Source: Paenibacillus agaridevorans (GTDB taxonomy: Bacteria; Bacillota; Bacilli; Paenibacillales; Paenibacillaceae). From it: a stretch of 47,375 nt of DNA. Positions 17,564 through 29,652 of this stretch are shown here, piece by piece (positions within the stretch are counted from its first letter, which is position 1; each line of letters opens with the position of its first letter). The stretch is from the NCBI RefSeq assembly GCF_003112455.1, contig NZ_BDQX01000171.1, forward strand, positions 395,047-442,421, written 5' to 3'. The notes under the pieces are model-generated. The model had not been told where the DNA came from, did no database searches, and saw only the letters and a program-made list of their open reading frames with translations. The translations under genes and the position numbers were made by a program.

Positions 17564-18865
17564 CTATAGACGACCCAGCGCCCCGTCATGGGCCGCGATC
17601 GTCGCTTCAATATCCTCGTCGGAATGGACGGCGGATACGAACATGCCTTCGAACTGGGATGGCGGGAGACTAACTCCGAGATCCAGCATAGCCGCAAAAT
17701 AAGACTTGAATCGTTCCAGATCGGATGTCTTCGCGGCATCGTAGTTGATGACCGTCTTCTCCGTAAAGAACGGACATACCATGGAGCCCACCCGGTTGAT
17801 GGTTATCGGGATGCCGTGCTTTGCGGCATTGCGTTCGATGCCAAGCTGAAGCTTGACCGCCTGGCGCTCCAGCAGCTCGTACTTGTCATGCGTCATCAGC
17901 TTAAGCGTCGTGTAGCCTGCAGCCATGGCCAGCGGATTGCCCGACAGGGTGCCCGCTTGGTAGATGGGCCCGCTTGGCGCGATCATCTCCATAATTTCGC
18001 GTCTGCCGCCATAGGCGCCGACCGGCAATCCGCCGCCGATGACCTTGCCGAAGCAAGTCAGATCAGGGGTGATCCCGTAGAGTCCTTGCGCGCAGGAATA
18101 TCCAACGCGGAAGCCCGTCATGACTTCATCGAAGATCAGCAGGCTGCCGTACTCCGATGTAATGGCCCGCAGACCGTCCAGGAAACCTGGCAGCGGAGGC
18201 ACTACGCCCATGTTGCCGGCGATTGGTTCCACGATGACGCAAGCAATCTCCTCGCCGAACTTCTCGAACGCCAGCTTCACCGACTCGATGTCGTTGTACG
18301 GCACCGTTATCGTGTGGGAAGCGACATGCTCAGGCACGCCTGGGCTGTCCGGCAGGCCGAGCGTCGCGACGCCGGAACCCGCCTTGATGAGCAGGCTGTC
18401 GGCATGTCCATGGTAGGAGCCTTCGAACTTCATGATCTTGCTCCTCTTCGTATAGCCGCGAGCGAGCCTGAGCGCGCTCATCGTCGCTTCCGTGCCGGAG
18501 TTGACCATCCGCACGACGTCCACGGACGGCACTCGCTCGCAGACAAGCTCAGCCATGAGCGTCTCCAGCTCCGTAGGCGCGCCGAAGCTCGTCCCCTTCT
18601 CCGCAGTCTTCCGGAGCGCTTCCACAACCTCCGGATGAGCATGGCCCATAATAAGCGGGCCCCAGGAGGCAACGTAGTCGATATAAGAGTTGCCGTCGAT
18701 ATCGTATACACGGCTGCCTGCGCCTCGTTCCATATAAACGGGAGTCAGTCCAACGGACTTAAACGCCCGTACGGGACTGTTTACTCCGCCCGGGATCACC
18801 TTCTTCGCTCTCGCGAACGCTTCTGCGGACTTGGCATCTTGCCTAACTCTCGAATTCTCGCTCAT
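17564..18865 (-). CDS. hemL: Glutamate-1-semialdehyde 2,1-aminomutase
   Basis: 433 aa. This PLP enzyme converts glutamate-1-semialdehyde to 5-aminolevulinate, the second step of the C5 heme pathway. The PLP-binding lysine is in [18 protein letters not shown]-terminal [10 protein letters not shown] and [10 protein letters not shown] are family marks. The ATG overlaps the hemB stop by 1 nt (TGATG), so translation is coupled. It is the last heme gene of the operon. Confidence 0.98.
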   Translation of the reverse strand: MSENSRVRQDAKSAEAFARAKKVIPGGVNSPVRAFKSVGLTPVYMERGAGSRVYDIDGNSYIDYVASWGPLIMGHAHPEVVEALRKTAEKGTSFGAPTELETLMAELVCERVPSVDVVRMVNSGTEATMSALRLARGYTKRSKIMKFEGSYHGHADSLLIKAGSGVATLGLPDSPGVPEHVASHTITVPYNDIESVKLAFEKFGEEIACVIVEPIAGNMGVVPPLPGFLDGLRAITSEYGSLLIFDEVMTGFRVGYSCAQGLYGITPDLTCFGKVIGGGLPVGAYGGRREIMEMIAPSGPIYQAGTLSGNPLAMAAGYTTLKLMTHDKYELLERQAVKLQLGIERNAAKHGIPITINRVGSMVCPFFTEKTVINYDAAKTSDLERFKSYFAAMLDLGVSLPPSQFEGMFVSAVHSDEDIEATIAAHDGALGRL

Positions 18866-19866
18866 CAGACCTCTTCTCCTCTCAGCCAGCGGGATGCGTC
18901 TTTGGCATGGTAAGTAATAATAATGTCCGCGCCGGCGCGCTTCATGCCAGTCAGCGTTTCCAGCACGATGCCGCGCTCATTGATCCAGCCGTTCGCGGCC
19001 GCCGCCTTCACCATGGAGTATTCCGCGCTGACGTTGTAAGCGACCAGCGGAAGGTCAAATTGCTCTTTGAGCAATCGCAGCACGTCGAGATAAGCAAGCG
19101 CCGGCTTTACCATTAACATATCCGCGCCTTCCGCAACGTCGGAATCGGCTTCCCGGATCGCCTCCCTAACGTTGGCGGGATCCATCTGGTACGTTTTGCG
19201 GTCGCCGAATTGCGGAGCGGAATGCGCCGCATCGCGGAACGGCCCGTAGAAGGCGGAAGCGTATTTGACGGAATATGACATAATCGCGATATCGCTGTAG
19301 CCCGCATCGTCCAGGCCGCTGCGGATCGCATGGACGAATCCGTCCATCATATTGGATGGAGCTATAATGTCCGCGCCGGCCTCTGCTTGGGATACCGCCG
19401 TACGCACGAGCAGCTCCAGCGATTGATCATTGTCTACCACTGCCGTACCCGACGCCGTATCTTGATGCACGATGCCGCAATGGCCATGATCCGTAAACTG
19501 GCAGAGGCAAGTATCGGCTACGATGACCAGCTCCGGCGCCCAACTCTTGACTGCCCGAATCGCTTGCTGCACGATTCCATCCCGGTCATAGGCGGAGCTG
19601 CCGATCGAATCTTTGTGCTCGGGAACGCCGAACAGCAGCACGGACCTTACGCCGGAAGCCACTACGTCGCGAATCTCCTCCTCCAATCGATCCATGGAGA
19701 AATGGTAGACGCCGGGCATGGACGGAATTTCTTCCTTCACGTTCGTACCATGCGTTACGAAGATGGGATATATAAAATCCTCCGCCGTCAATAACGTCTC
19801 GCGCACCATGCCGCGAATGCCCGCCGTTCTGCGAAGTCTGCGATGTCTTGTAATCGGGAATGCCAT
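18865..19866 (-). CDS. hemB: Delta-aminolevulinic acid dehydratase (porphobilinogen synthase)
   Basis: 333 aa. It condenses two 5-aminolevulinates to porphobilinogen. The zinc-type cysteine cluster [14 protein letters not shown] is visible. The two active-site lysines lie in [14 protein letters not shown] and [12 protein letters not shown]. The start chosen ([10 protein letters not shown]) has AAGGAGG 9 nt upstream; the longer frame overlaps the preceding gene and is rejected. It starts 1 nt after the stop of cobA-hemD and overlaps hemL by 1 nt. Confidence 0.98.
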   Translation of the reverse strand: MAFPITRHRRLRRTAGIRGMVRETLLTAEDFIYPIFVTHGTNVKEEIPSMPGVYHFSMDRLEEEIRDVVASGVRSVLLFGVPEHKDSIGSSAYDRDGIVQQAIRAVKSWAPELVIVADTCLCQFTDHGHCGIVHQDTASGTAVVDNDQSLELLVRTAVSQAEAGADIIAPSNMMDGFVHAIRSGLDDAGYSDIAIMSYSVKYASAFYGPFRDAAHSAPQFGDRKTYQMDPANVREAIREADSDVAEGADMLMVKPALAYLDVLRLLKEQFDLPLVAYNVSAEYSMVKAAAANGWINERGIVLETLTGMKRAGADIIITYHAKDASRWLRGEEV

Positions 19867-19867
19867 A

Positions 19868-21430
19868 TTAATCGTCCTCCTTCGATGCTTTATCCTTATG
19901 CCGCCAATCGACGACCGCGGCCAGCAAACCATCAATTGTAGCTTCTTCCGCTTCGACCGTCACCTCAAGACCGACGCTTCGCACCGTCTCGGAAGTGATT
20001 GGGCCAATGCTAGCAATCGGGATGCCCGACAGAGCCTGCGCGGGCTCCTCGATCCCGTTTTTCCGCAGCAGGGTCATCAGGTTGGTTACGGTCGAGGAAC
20101 TGGTAAACGTAATGATGCCGATAGCTCCCTCGCGCAGCCAATCCATCACGAATTCGTCTTGCGTATCGGCAATCGACGTCTCGTATACGTCCGCCTCAAC
20201 CGCCTCTACGCCTCTTTCCCGCAGCAGCCTCGGCAATACATCCCTCGCAAGATCGCCTCTTGGCAGCAGCGCTCTCTCTCCCGGCTTCATCCAGCCTTCA
20301 ACCCGATCCAGCAGCGACTCCGCATGGAACTTGACAGGCAGCTCCTCTGTCAGCAGCCCTCTATGCGCCAACGCCTCCGCCGTCTTGGGTCCGACAGCAG
20401 CAATGCGAGCCTTTGAGAAGGCACGTATATCCAGACCGAACCGGCGCAGCCAGCGGAAGAAATAATCGACCCCGTTCACACTCGTGAAGATCAGCCAGTC
20501 GTAGCTCCCCGCTTCCGCCAGCTTCTCCTTAAGTGCCTGAATCTCCGCTTCGCCCTCTGGCTCGCGAATATCGATGACCGGGAATTCGCAAGGCTCGCCG
20601 CCCAATTCCTCGATGGACTCCGACAGCTCGCTTGCTTGCGCGCGAGCTCTAGTCACAAGCACTCTCGTGCCGAACAACGGCTTGCGTTCGAACCAGCGCA
20701 GCTTCTCCCGTTGAAGCACGACCTCGCCGACGATAATGACGGCTGGCGGCTGGAAGTTCGCCGCCTTGACCTTCTCTTCGATATCGGCAAGCGTACCGAC
20801 CAGCGTCCGCTGCTCCACGCGAGTTCCCCAGCGGACCAGCGCTACCGGAGTAGACGCGGGTTTGCCGTGCTTCATAAGCTGCTCCGCGATGTATCCAATT
20901 TTGGCTACGCCCATGAGGAACAACAGCGTGCCGGTCGCATTCGTCACCTTGTCCCAATAAATGGAACGGTCCAGCTTATCCGGGCTCTCATGCCCCGTCA
21001 CGATAGACAACGAGGAAGCCAGATCGCGATGGGTGACCGGGATGCCGGCGTAAGCCGGAACGGCAATGGCCGAAGTGATGCCGGGTACGATCTCGAATTC
21101 GATGCCGTTATCGTAAAGCAGCTCCGCTTCCTCTCCCACGCGCCCGAAAATCGTCGGGTCTCCGCCTTTGAGCCGCGTTACCGTCTTTCCGGCCAGCGCC
21201 AGATCGACGAGCAACTGATTGATCGCTTCTTGCTTCATCGTATGGCGGTCCGGAAGCTTGCCGACGTAGATAAATTCCGCAGTCGGCTTGACATGCCGGA
21301 GCAGCCGCGGGCTTGCCAGACGGTCATAGACGACGACGTCGCATCGCTCCAGACATTGCAGGCCGCGCACCGTAATCAGCTTGGGATCTCCCGGACCCGC
21401 GCCGACCAAATATACTTTCCCCTTGTCCAT
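19868..21430 (-). CDS. Fused uroporphyrinogen-III C-methyltransferase / uroporphyrinogen-III synthase (CobA-HemD)
   Basis: 520 aa, two domains. Residues 1 to about 245 are a [19 protein letters not shown] at the N-terminus and [16 protein letters not shown]. They methylate uroporphyrinogen III to precorrin-2 using SAM. Residues about 255-510 are HemD, which cyclises hydroxymethylbilane ([38 protein letters not shown]). The fusion makes uroporphyrinogen III and diverts part of it to siroheme or cobalamin. It starts 2 nt after the hemC stop. No frameshift is seen between the domains. Confidence 0.96.
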   Translation of the reverse strand: MDKGKVYLVGAGPGDPKLITVRGLQCLERCDVVVYDRLASPRLLRHVKPTAEFIYVGKLPDRHTMKQEAINQLLVDLALAGKTVTRLKGGDPTIFGRVGEEAELLYDNGIEFEIVPGITSAIAVPAYAGIPVTHRDLASSLSIVTGHESPDKLDRSIYWDKVTNATGTLLFLMGVAKIGYIAEQLMKHGKPASTPVALVRWGTRVEQRTLVGTLADIEEKVKAANFQPPAVIIVGEVVLQREKLRWFERKPLFGTRVLVTRARAQASELSESIEELGGEPCEFPVIDIREPEGEAEIQALKEKLAEAGSYDWLIFTSVNGVDYFFRWLRRFGLDIRAFSKARIAAVGPKTAEALAHRGLLTEELPVKFHAESLLDRVEGWMKPGERALLPRGDLARDVLPRLLRERGVEAVEADVYETSIADTQDEFVMDWLREGAIGIITFTSSSTVTNLMTLLRKNGIEEPAQALSGIPIASIGPITSETVRSVGLEVTVEAEEATIDGLLAAVVDWRHKDKASKEDD

Positions 21431-21432
21431 CG

Positions 21433-22386
21433 TTATCCCCCGATTTCCGCCAGAATGACATCTCCGCCTGCCGCAAGCAGCGCATTCGCCACTTCCTTGC
21501 CCAGCTCGATGGGATCGGTCCCGCGTTTGATCTCTTTCAATAGCGTAACGCCGTCAGGCGAGCCGACGATGCCGGTCAATTCCAGCACCGGCACGGTACT
21601 GGCACGGTCAACGATGACGGCATGCGCCCCGATCGGCACTTGGCAGCCCCCTTGCAGCGTGCCCAGGAAGCTCCGCTCGGCCTTCACTGTCAGCTCCGTT
21701 TCGGAATCATTAAAGAGATTCAGCAGCTCCCTGACGTCGGAATCGCCTTCCCGGCATTCGATGCCAAGAGCGCCTTGCCCGACCGCCGGCGTGCAGATAT
21801 CCATCGGAACATGGGCGGAGATTCGATCCTCCCAGCCCATTCTTGACAAGCCTGCTGCTGCGAGGATGATGGCATCGAAACCCTCGGTCTCCAGCTTGCG
21901 GATACGGGAATCAATGTTGCCGCGGATCGACTCCAGCTGCAGATCCGGTCTCGCATGCTTCAGCTGGCAGGAGCGTCGCAAGCTGCTTGTGCCGACCTTG
22001 GCGCCAAGCGGCAGATCCTGCAGGCTGTTCCCTTTCTTCATGATCAGACAGTCGCCGGGATGGACCCGCTTAGGCGTAGCGCCGTTAATCAGCCCTTCCG
22101 GAAGCTCGTAAGGCATGTCTTTCATGCTATGTACGGCAAGATCAATCTCTTTATCGATAAGCGCTTGTTCGATTTCCTTGACGAACAGCCCTTTGCCGCC
22201 CACCTTGGACAAAGTGACATCCAGAATCTGGTCGCCTTTGGTCAGGATTTTGCGAATTTCGAACGTATAGGGCAATCCATGCTCCTCGCATATCGCCTCG
22301 AGCTGGTCAATGACTTGTCCCGTCTGCGTCAACGCAAGCGCGCTTTGTCTCGTTCCTACCGTAATCACGCGTTCCTCTCTGCTCAT
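21433..22386 (-). CDS. hemC: Porphobilinogen deaminase (hydroxymethylbilane synthase)
   Basis: 317 aa. It polymerises four porphobilinogens on a dipyrromethane cofactor bound to the Cys of [25 protein letters not shown] and [14 protein letters not shown] are family motifs. The start chosen ([11 protein letters not shown]) has GGGAGG 8 nt upstream and overlaps the stop of the preceding dehydrogenase gene by 4 nt (ATGA). The longer frame is rejected. Confidence 0.98.
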   Translation of the reverse strand: MSREERVITVGTRQSALALTQTGQVIDQLEAICEEHGLPYTFEIRKILTKGDQILDVTLSKVGGKGLFVKEIEQALIDKEIDLAVHSMKDMPYELPEGLINGATPKRVHPGDCLIMKKGNSLQDLPLGAKVGTSSLRRSCQLKHARPDLQLESIRGNIDSRIRKLETEGFDAIILAAAGLSRMGWEDRISAHVPMDICTPAVGQGALGIECREGDSDVRELLNLFNDSETELTVKAERSFLGTLQGGCQVPIGAHAVIVDRASTVPVLELTGIVGSPDGVTLLKEIKRGTDPIELGKEVANALLAAGGDVILAEIGG

Positions 22387-23063
22387 TCCATCTGCCTCCC
22401 AATCGTTATCTCCAGCAACACAGCATACCACTCATCTAATCCAAGCGTTCCTGCAGCCCCGTCATCCATTAACGTGCCTTCGGCTGCAAGTCTCAACACT
22501 TCGCGTCTAACCCGTTCGTTCTTTTGCGTCTTGTATACATATTCCCTTAGCTGTCGCAGCCGCTCCACGCGTTCTATATATTGCGGACCGTACTGCCGTT
22601 CCAGCTCGGTTCTGATCAAAGCTGACAAAGAAGGGCTTGCTCCAGAAGCTGTCACGGCCAGCAGCAAATCGCCTCTGCGCACGACGGACGGCGAAATAAA
22701 GCTGCCCGACGCCGCATCGTCCGTCACGTTGCACCATATTCCGCGCCGATTCGCAGCCAGCGCAATTGCGGCATTCAACATCGCATCGTGCGTGCAAGCG
22801 AAGACCAGCCACACATTCGCCAGATCGCTCTCCTGGTAGTCACGCTGCTCTAAAATGATGTTTCCCCCGTCTGCCAGGGCGGCAATGCCTGGCGTCACCT
22901 CAGGACTTACCAATCGAACCCGATCGGCGCCCCCCTCCAGCAGTCCCTTCAGTTTCCGCTCCGCCACAATCCCTCCGCCGATAACGGCGCATAACTTGCC
23001 CTTTAAGTCCAGCGCGGCAGCGTAATACGTTGGTCTCACCTTATGTTCCCTTGCCAGTTCCAC
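22383..23063 (-). CDS. Precorrin-2 dehydrogenase / sirohydrochlorin ferrochelatase (SirC/CysG-N type)
   Basis: 226 aa. It oxidises precorrin-2 to sirohydrochlorin with NAD+; some relatives also insert iron. The Rossmann motif is [16 protein letters not shown], and [12 protein letters not shown] carries the conserved Asp region. With the methyltransferase domain two genes away it supplies siroheme. I chose GTG at 23063 with GAGGGGG 10 nt upstream; a TTG seven codons earlier has no spacing to that element. Ferrochelatase activity is inferred, not shown. Confidence 0.9.
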   Translation of the reverse strand: MELAREHKVRPTYYAAALDLKGKLCAVIGGGIVAERKLKGLLEGGADRVRLVSPEVTPGIAALADGGNIILEQRDYQESDLANVWLVFACTHDAMLNAAIALAANRRGIWCNVTDDAASGSFISPSVVRRGDLLLAVTASGASPSLSALIRTELERQYGPQYIERVERLRQLREYVYKTQKNERVRREVLRLAAEGTLMDDGAAGTLGLDEWYAVLLEITIGRQME

Positions 23064-23117
23064 CGTGACGATGCCCCCTCTCAAGTTACTATGTCGAGCC
23101 GAACATCCCCGTCCCCG

Positions 23118-23930
23118 TCAATGGAAGGAAGAGAAGGCGCTTGAAGCCAAATTCAGCAGGAGCACAAGAAACGCGATCAGATAAAGCTTGGCAAGCTGCT
23201 CCCCGGTACGCCTGTTTCTGGCGCGCTGATAGATGTACACAATAAACATGACAAGCGCGGCAAACGAGGACAGCACCTTCCAATCCAGCAGCAACACGAT
23301 TCGCCCCTCAACAAGCAGCGAGGTAACGGCGATAGAAAGCGACATCGCGAGCAGCGGAACTCCGATCATCACGGCGCGATCCGAGAAACGTTCGATCATA
23401 CCCAGGCTGGGGTAACGCCTCACGAACTTCGACCAGCGTTTGCTCTTAAGCCGATGATGAAGAAACATGTACATCCCCGCGAGCAGGGCCCCGAAGGTCA
23501 ACGCCGCATATGCGCATACAATAAGGCTGATATGTACGTATAAAAGCTCTCGAGTCGTCTGCCCTACCGCATTCTCGTTGCCTTGGGCCGCTCCGGCATA
23601 TAAATTAAGGGCCAATACGGCGAATCCGACGACATTAACGAAAAAGACGATGTAATCGATGGAATAAAAGCGGCTCATCACAAGCGATACGGTCACGATC
23701 AGCCATGAAAAACATAACCAGTATTCGAATGCGGATATTTGCGATAAATCCAGATGGGAGACCAGCCTCGTAATCAGGTAGCCCGTTTGAAGCACCCATA
23801 CAAAAACAAGGAGCCCTGTGCCTATCCGTTTTGCTCTCCGGCTTGCATTCATGAAGTCGGAGAAATAAAACAGAAGGCTCAGGGCGTAAACATACAGTAT
23901 CGTATCGTATAACCAATTTGCTGTTCCCAT
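23118..23930 (-). CDS. hemX: HemX-like membrane protein (CcsA/CcmC family)
   Basis: 270 aa with about eight transmembrane segments. In B. subtilis HemX lies directly after hemA and is reported to lower HemA protein levels. The protein shares the CcsA-like fold, with conserved His in the LLYVHISLIVCAYAAL segment. The ATG has GGAGGGG 3 nt upstream. The gap to hemA is 30 nt. Confidence 0.9.
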   Translation of the reverse strand: MGTANWLYDTILYVYALSLLFYFSDFMNASRRAKRIGTGLLVFVWVLQTGYLITRLVSHLDLSQISAFEYWLCFSWLIVTVSLVMSRFYSIDYIVFFVNVVGFAVLALNLYAGAAQGNENAVGQTTRELLYVHISLIVCAYAALTFGALLAGMYMFLHHRLKSKRWSKFVRRYPSLGMIERFSDRAVMIGVPLLAMSLSIAVTSLLVEGRIVLLLDWKVLSSFAALVMFIVYIYQRARNRRTGEQLAKLYLIAFLVLLLNLASSAFSSFH

Positions 23931-23960
23931 AACCCCTCCGCGTTGAAACCTTCCAGCCGA

Positions 23961-25364
23961 TCAAGTAGGGGCAAAAGCAGGTGCCCCCGCCTGTTGCTGA
24001 GCATTCTTGACCAGAGCCGTCGATGTGTTCAGCTTGGAGGCGCCCGCCGCCTTCTCGGCAGCTCCCGGATATAGTCCGGACTGCTGCTGCGATTCCGCAA
24101 GCTCCTCCAGCGCGAACAGCTTCACGAACATGTCCATCGCTTCCTCTGCCCGCTTTTCGCCGGCCATCTCTTTAATGCGCAATATGGGATCCTGTATCAT
24201 TTGGTTCATCATGCTTTTGGTCAGCTTGCGAATCACCTTTAGCTCGCGTTCGCTGAGGCCAGGCAGCTTTTTCGTCAGGCTGTTCATCGTCTCGTCATGG
24301 ATATCCGTCGCCTTCGTCTGCAGCGATCGGATAAGCGGCACGACGCCCAGCGTCTTGTACCATTGCTCGAAGGCAACCATTTCGTCGTCGATCATAACAT
24401 CGATTTTCGCCGCTTCGCGGCGGCGCTGATCCAGATTGCTCTCCACGATGCCTTCCAGATCGTCAATATCATATAAAAAGACGTTCTCGACGGCAGCGAT
24501 TGTTGGATCCAGATCACGCGGAACGGCAATATCAATCATAAACAACGGCTTGGATTTCCGGCTCTTCATGGCTTCGGCAACCTGCAGTCGATTAAGAACA
24601 TAACTCTCCGAGCCCGTCGAACTAATAATTATGTCCGTTTCCGGCAGCTTCTTTAAACCTTCCTCCAGCGATAAAGGGGTGCCGCCGAACTTGTCTGCCA
24701 GCTGAGCAGCGCGCTCGAAAGTACGATTTACGACAAGAATACGCTCTGCCCCGTTCGCATACAAGTGTTTAGCTGTTAGTTCGCCTGTGTCGCCTGCCCC
24801 GATAATCATAACCGTCTTGCGGTTGAATTGTCCAAAAATCTGCTTGCCAAGCTCTACGGCCGCATAACTTACGGAAACAGCCGATTCGCCGATCGTTGTC
24901 TCCGAATGGGCGCGTTTCGCCATCGTTACCGCCTGCTTAAAGAGCATATTAAATACGGTGCCGGTCGTCTTTTTCTCCTGGGCAAGCAGGAACGCGTCCT
25001 TCACCTGACCGAGAATTTGGGTCTCCCCGATGACCATGGAATCCAAGCCGCTTGTCACCTTAAAGAGATGACGAATGGCGGCTTCGTCCTCGTACATGTA
25101 GAGATGGTTGGTAAATTGCTCTCGCGGCAAACCAAACCACTTCTCCATAAAGCTGCGAATATAATGCCCGCATAATTGATGACGGTCGACGACGGCGTAC
25201 ATCTCCGTTCGGTTGCAGGTCGCCACGATGACACCTTCCATGATGCTTTTCGTTCCGATCAAGGCGTTTAGCGCTTCCGGCAGCTCTTTCTCCGCGAACG
25301 TAAATTTCTCTCTAACCTCTACGGGCGCCGTCCGGTAATTCAATCCAACCGCGATGATGTGCAT
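23961..25364 (-). CDS. hemA: Glutamyl-tRNA reductase
   Basis: 467 aa. HemA reduces glutamyl-tRNA to glutamate-1-semialdehyde with NADPH, the committed step of the C5 pathway. The catalytic Cys lies in VATCNRTEMYAV, then SGLDSMVIGETQILGQVK, the NADPH motif IIGAGDTGELTA, and a C-terminal dimerisation helix. A Gln/Ala-rich tail of about 40 residues is less conserved. The start MHIIAVGLNYRT has AAGGGGGG about 10 nt upstream; 44 upstream codons in frame are rejected. First gene of hemA-hemX-sirC-hemC-cobA/hemD-hemB-hemL. Confidence 0.98.
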   Translation of the reverse strand: MHIIAVGLNYRTAPVEVREKFTFAEKELPEALNALIGTKSIMEGVIVATCNRTEMYAVVDRHQLCGHYIRSFMEKWFGLPREQFTNHLYMYEDEAAIRHLFKVTSGLDSMVIGETQILGQVKDAFLLAQEKKTTGTVFNMLFKQAVTMAKRAHSETTIGESAVSVSYAAVELGKQIFGQFNRKTVMIIGAGDTGELTAKHLYANGAERILVVNRTFERAAQLADKFGGTPLSLEEGLKKLPETDIIISSTGSESYVLNRLQVAEAMKSRKSKPLFMIDIAVPRDLDPTIAAVENVFLYDIDDLEGIVESNLDQRRREAAKIDVMIDDEMVAFEQWYKTLGVVPLIRSLQTKATDIHDETMNSLTKKLPGLSERELKVIRKLTKSMMNQMIQDPILRIKEMAGEKRAEEAMDMFVKLFALEELAESQQQSGLYPGAAEKAAGASKLNTSTALVKNAQQQAGAPAFAPT

Positions 25365-25451
25365 GCGTGGTATTCCCCCCTTCCTCCGCGAGCGCAAGCC
25401 TGTCCGTCTTCGCCACGTTCTTTTTGGTCCGATAATCCGTTGATTGGAATT

Positions 25452-25460
25452 ATTATAGCA
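25452..25460 (-). promoter_or_regulatory. Extended -10 promoter of the heme operon
   Basis: Minus strand TGCTATAAT (25452-25460): consensus -10 with the TGn extension. No good -35 hexamer at 16-18 nt was seen. It lies about 90 nt before the hemA start. Confidence 0.65.
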
Positions 25461-25623
25461 CAGTTCGACATTCATGCAGGGTTCATTTTTGACCAATGTT
25501 TGAAGAAATCCGCGCGGATTACATAATATGTACCGTCCAGCGGTCGATGTAGCATAGTATTTCCCTTATTCCGCAAAGAAATAACCATGGATTGCCTCGT
25601 CAAGGGAGCATTCGAAAATGTGT

Positions 25624-25629
25624 TATAAT
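25624..25629 (+). promoter_or_regulatory. Extended -10 promoter of mapB
   Basis: Plus strand TGTTATAAT, with TATAAT at 25624-25629, 33 nt before the mapB ATG; the -35 is weak. It is divergent from the heme promoter about 165 nt away; nothing else recognisable lies between them. Confidence 0.6.
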
Positions 25630-25662
25630 AAATCAATCAATTCGGGATTTGGAGGTATTTTT

Positions 25663-26409
25663 ATGACAGTAGGCTCGCAAGAAGACATGGATGGACTGAA
25701 GAAGATCGGCAAAATCGTCGCATTGACGATTCAAGAAATGAAAAGCAGCGCGCGCGTCGGAATGACGACAAAGGAATTAGACGAAATCGGAGGACTGTTT
25801 CTGGCAAAACACGGAGCCGTTTCCGCGCCTAAGTTAACTTACAATTTCCCCGGCGACACTTGCATTAGCATCAACCGCGAAGTCGCACACGGCATCCCGG
25901 GCAAACGCGTCATTAAGCCTGGCGATTTGATCAACATTGATGTTTCGGCTGAATTGGGAGGCTATTACGCGGACGCTGGACATTCCTTTGTGATCGCTCC
26001 ATTCAAGCCGGCGTTAACGCGACTATGCCAATACACGCACAATACGATGATGAAAGTGATCTCGTCGCTGAAACATGGAGTGAAGTTAAACGAAGTAGGA
26101 AGGATTATCGAAAGCGAGGCCAAAAAAGGCGGCTATAACGTCATTGAGAATCTGTGCAGCCACGGCATCGGGAAAGCCCTGCACGAGGCGCCGCAGGAGA
26201 TACTGCCGGTTTACAACAAGCACGATAAACGGGTATTAAAAGAAGGAATGGTCATTACGATCGAGCCCTTTTTGTCTACGGGCGCGGGGTATGTCGTCGA
26301 GCAAGCGGACGGATGGACTTTAAGCGTGCCCGACAATAGCTTCGTTGCGCAACACGAGCACACCATTATCATTACGAAGAATGAACCCATTATTTTGACC
26401 GCCGTATAG
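25663..26409 (+). CDS. mapB: Methionine aminopeptidase, type I (YflG/MapB-like)
   Basis: 248 aa. It removes N-terminal Met from nascent proteins using two divalent metal ions. All five metal ligands are recognisable: Asp in INIDVSAEL, Asp in YYADAGHSF, His in SHGIGKALHEAP, Glu in TIEPFLSTG, and Glu in QHEHTIII. Length and sequence resemble the stand-alone B. subtilis YflG rather than the ribosomal-operon Map. The ATG has GGAGG 7 nt upstream; 15 codons of open frame before it are rejected. It is the only plus-strand gene among the core blocks. Confidence 0.93.
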   Translation: MTVGSQEDMDGLKKIGKIVALTIQEMKSSARVGMTTKELDEIGGLFLAKHGAVSAPKLTYNFPGDTCISINREVAHGIPGKRVIKPGDLINIDVSAELGGYYADAGHSFVIAPFKPALTRLCQYTHNTMMKVISSLKHGVKLNEVGRIIESEAKKGGYNVIENLCSHGIGKALHEAPQEILPVYNKHDKRVLKEGMVITIEPFLSTGAGYVVEQADGWTLSVPDNSFVAQHEHTIIITKNEPIILTAV

Positions 26410-26480
26410 CAGCCGTTAATGCCGTTAGATCTCTGCAAGAACAAAACGTCCAGTTATCTCCGAACGGACAAAAACAATAA

Positions 26481-26508
26481 AAAGCGGCCGCATTTGCGCG
26501 GCCGCTTT
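26481..26508. terminator. Bidirectional terminator between mapB and engB
   Basis: 11-bp perfect stem (26481-26491 with 26498-26508, AAAGCGGCCGC/GCGGCCGCTTT), 6-nt loop. The T-tract is better on the minus strand (after engB) than on the plus strand (after mapB). The 100 nt between it and engB hold nothing recognisable. Confidence 0.85.
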
Positions 26509-26609
26509 CCCTTCGCCCCGAAGCTTCACTTATGCCTCCAGCGCAAACAGCTTATGTGTAAATGTAGGATTTCTTTACAAATCGATACAATTGCGCTGAA
26601 TTCTCATCC

Positions 26610-27223
26610 TTATGGTAGAACATCGTTTTCTTGCTCGCTATTGTAGCCGATCGCATCCGTAATGACGTCCCAGAGCTGATCGCGGCCAAGCCCGGTCTCC
26701 GAGGAGAACAGGACGACGGAGTCGCGCGGGTCGGCTTCCAGCGCCGTCTTGATCATCTTGATATGCTTGTCCCACTTGGAACGCGGGATCTTGTCCGCTT
26801 TCGTCGCTACGATACAAGTGGGGATTTCGTAATGCTTGAGCCATTGGTACATCAGCACGTCGTCCTTGGAGGGCTCGTGGCGGACATCGATAACGAGCAA
26901 TTGAAGCTTGAGCGGTTCCCGTTCCCTAAGATACGTCTCGATCATCTCGCCGAACTGCTCTCGCTGGGTTTTGGATACTTTGGCGTAACCATAGCCGGGG
27001 AAGTCGACGAAATAAACCATATCGTTGACCCGATAATAGTTAAGCTGCTGCGTTTTCCCGGGCTGCGAGCTCGTACGAGCCAGGTTTTTGCGCATGATCA
27101 TCTTGTTGATCAACGAGGATTTACCCACATTGGAACGCCCTGCCAGAGCAATCTCCGGCAAGGCATCCTCGGGGTATTGATGCGGCTTAACCGCGCTGAT
27201 GATGAATTGAGAATCTTTTATTT

Positions 27224-27227
<4 letters not shown>
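26610..27227 (-). CDS. engB: Ribosome biogenesis GTPase EngB/YsxC
   Basis: 205 aa. An essential GTPase of 50S subunit maturation. G1 [14 protein letters not shown]3 [12 protein letters not shown]4 [11 protein letters not shown] and G5 FSSETG are all present. Its ATG overlaps the lon stop by 4 nt, as in B. subtilis where ysxC follows lonA. Confidence 0.98.
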
Positions 27228-29614
<2,387 letters not shown>

Positions 29615-29652
29615 ACCTGCACCTCCATTTCTACAGCATCTACCTTATCTTA

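Noticed and set aside
17588..18913. 441-codon open frame on the plus strand
   Set aside because: Antisense to hemL, no Shine-Dalgarno and no recognisable domain.
20636..22111. 491-codon open frame on the plus strand
   Set aside because: Spans the antisense of cobA-hemD and hemC with a composition switch in the middle; shadow.
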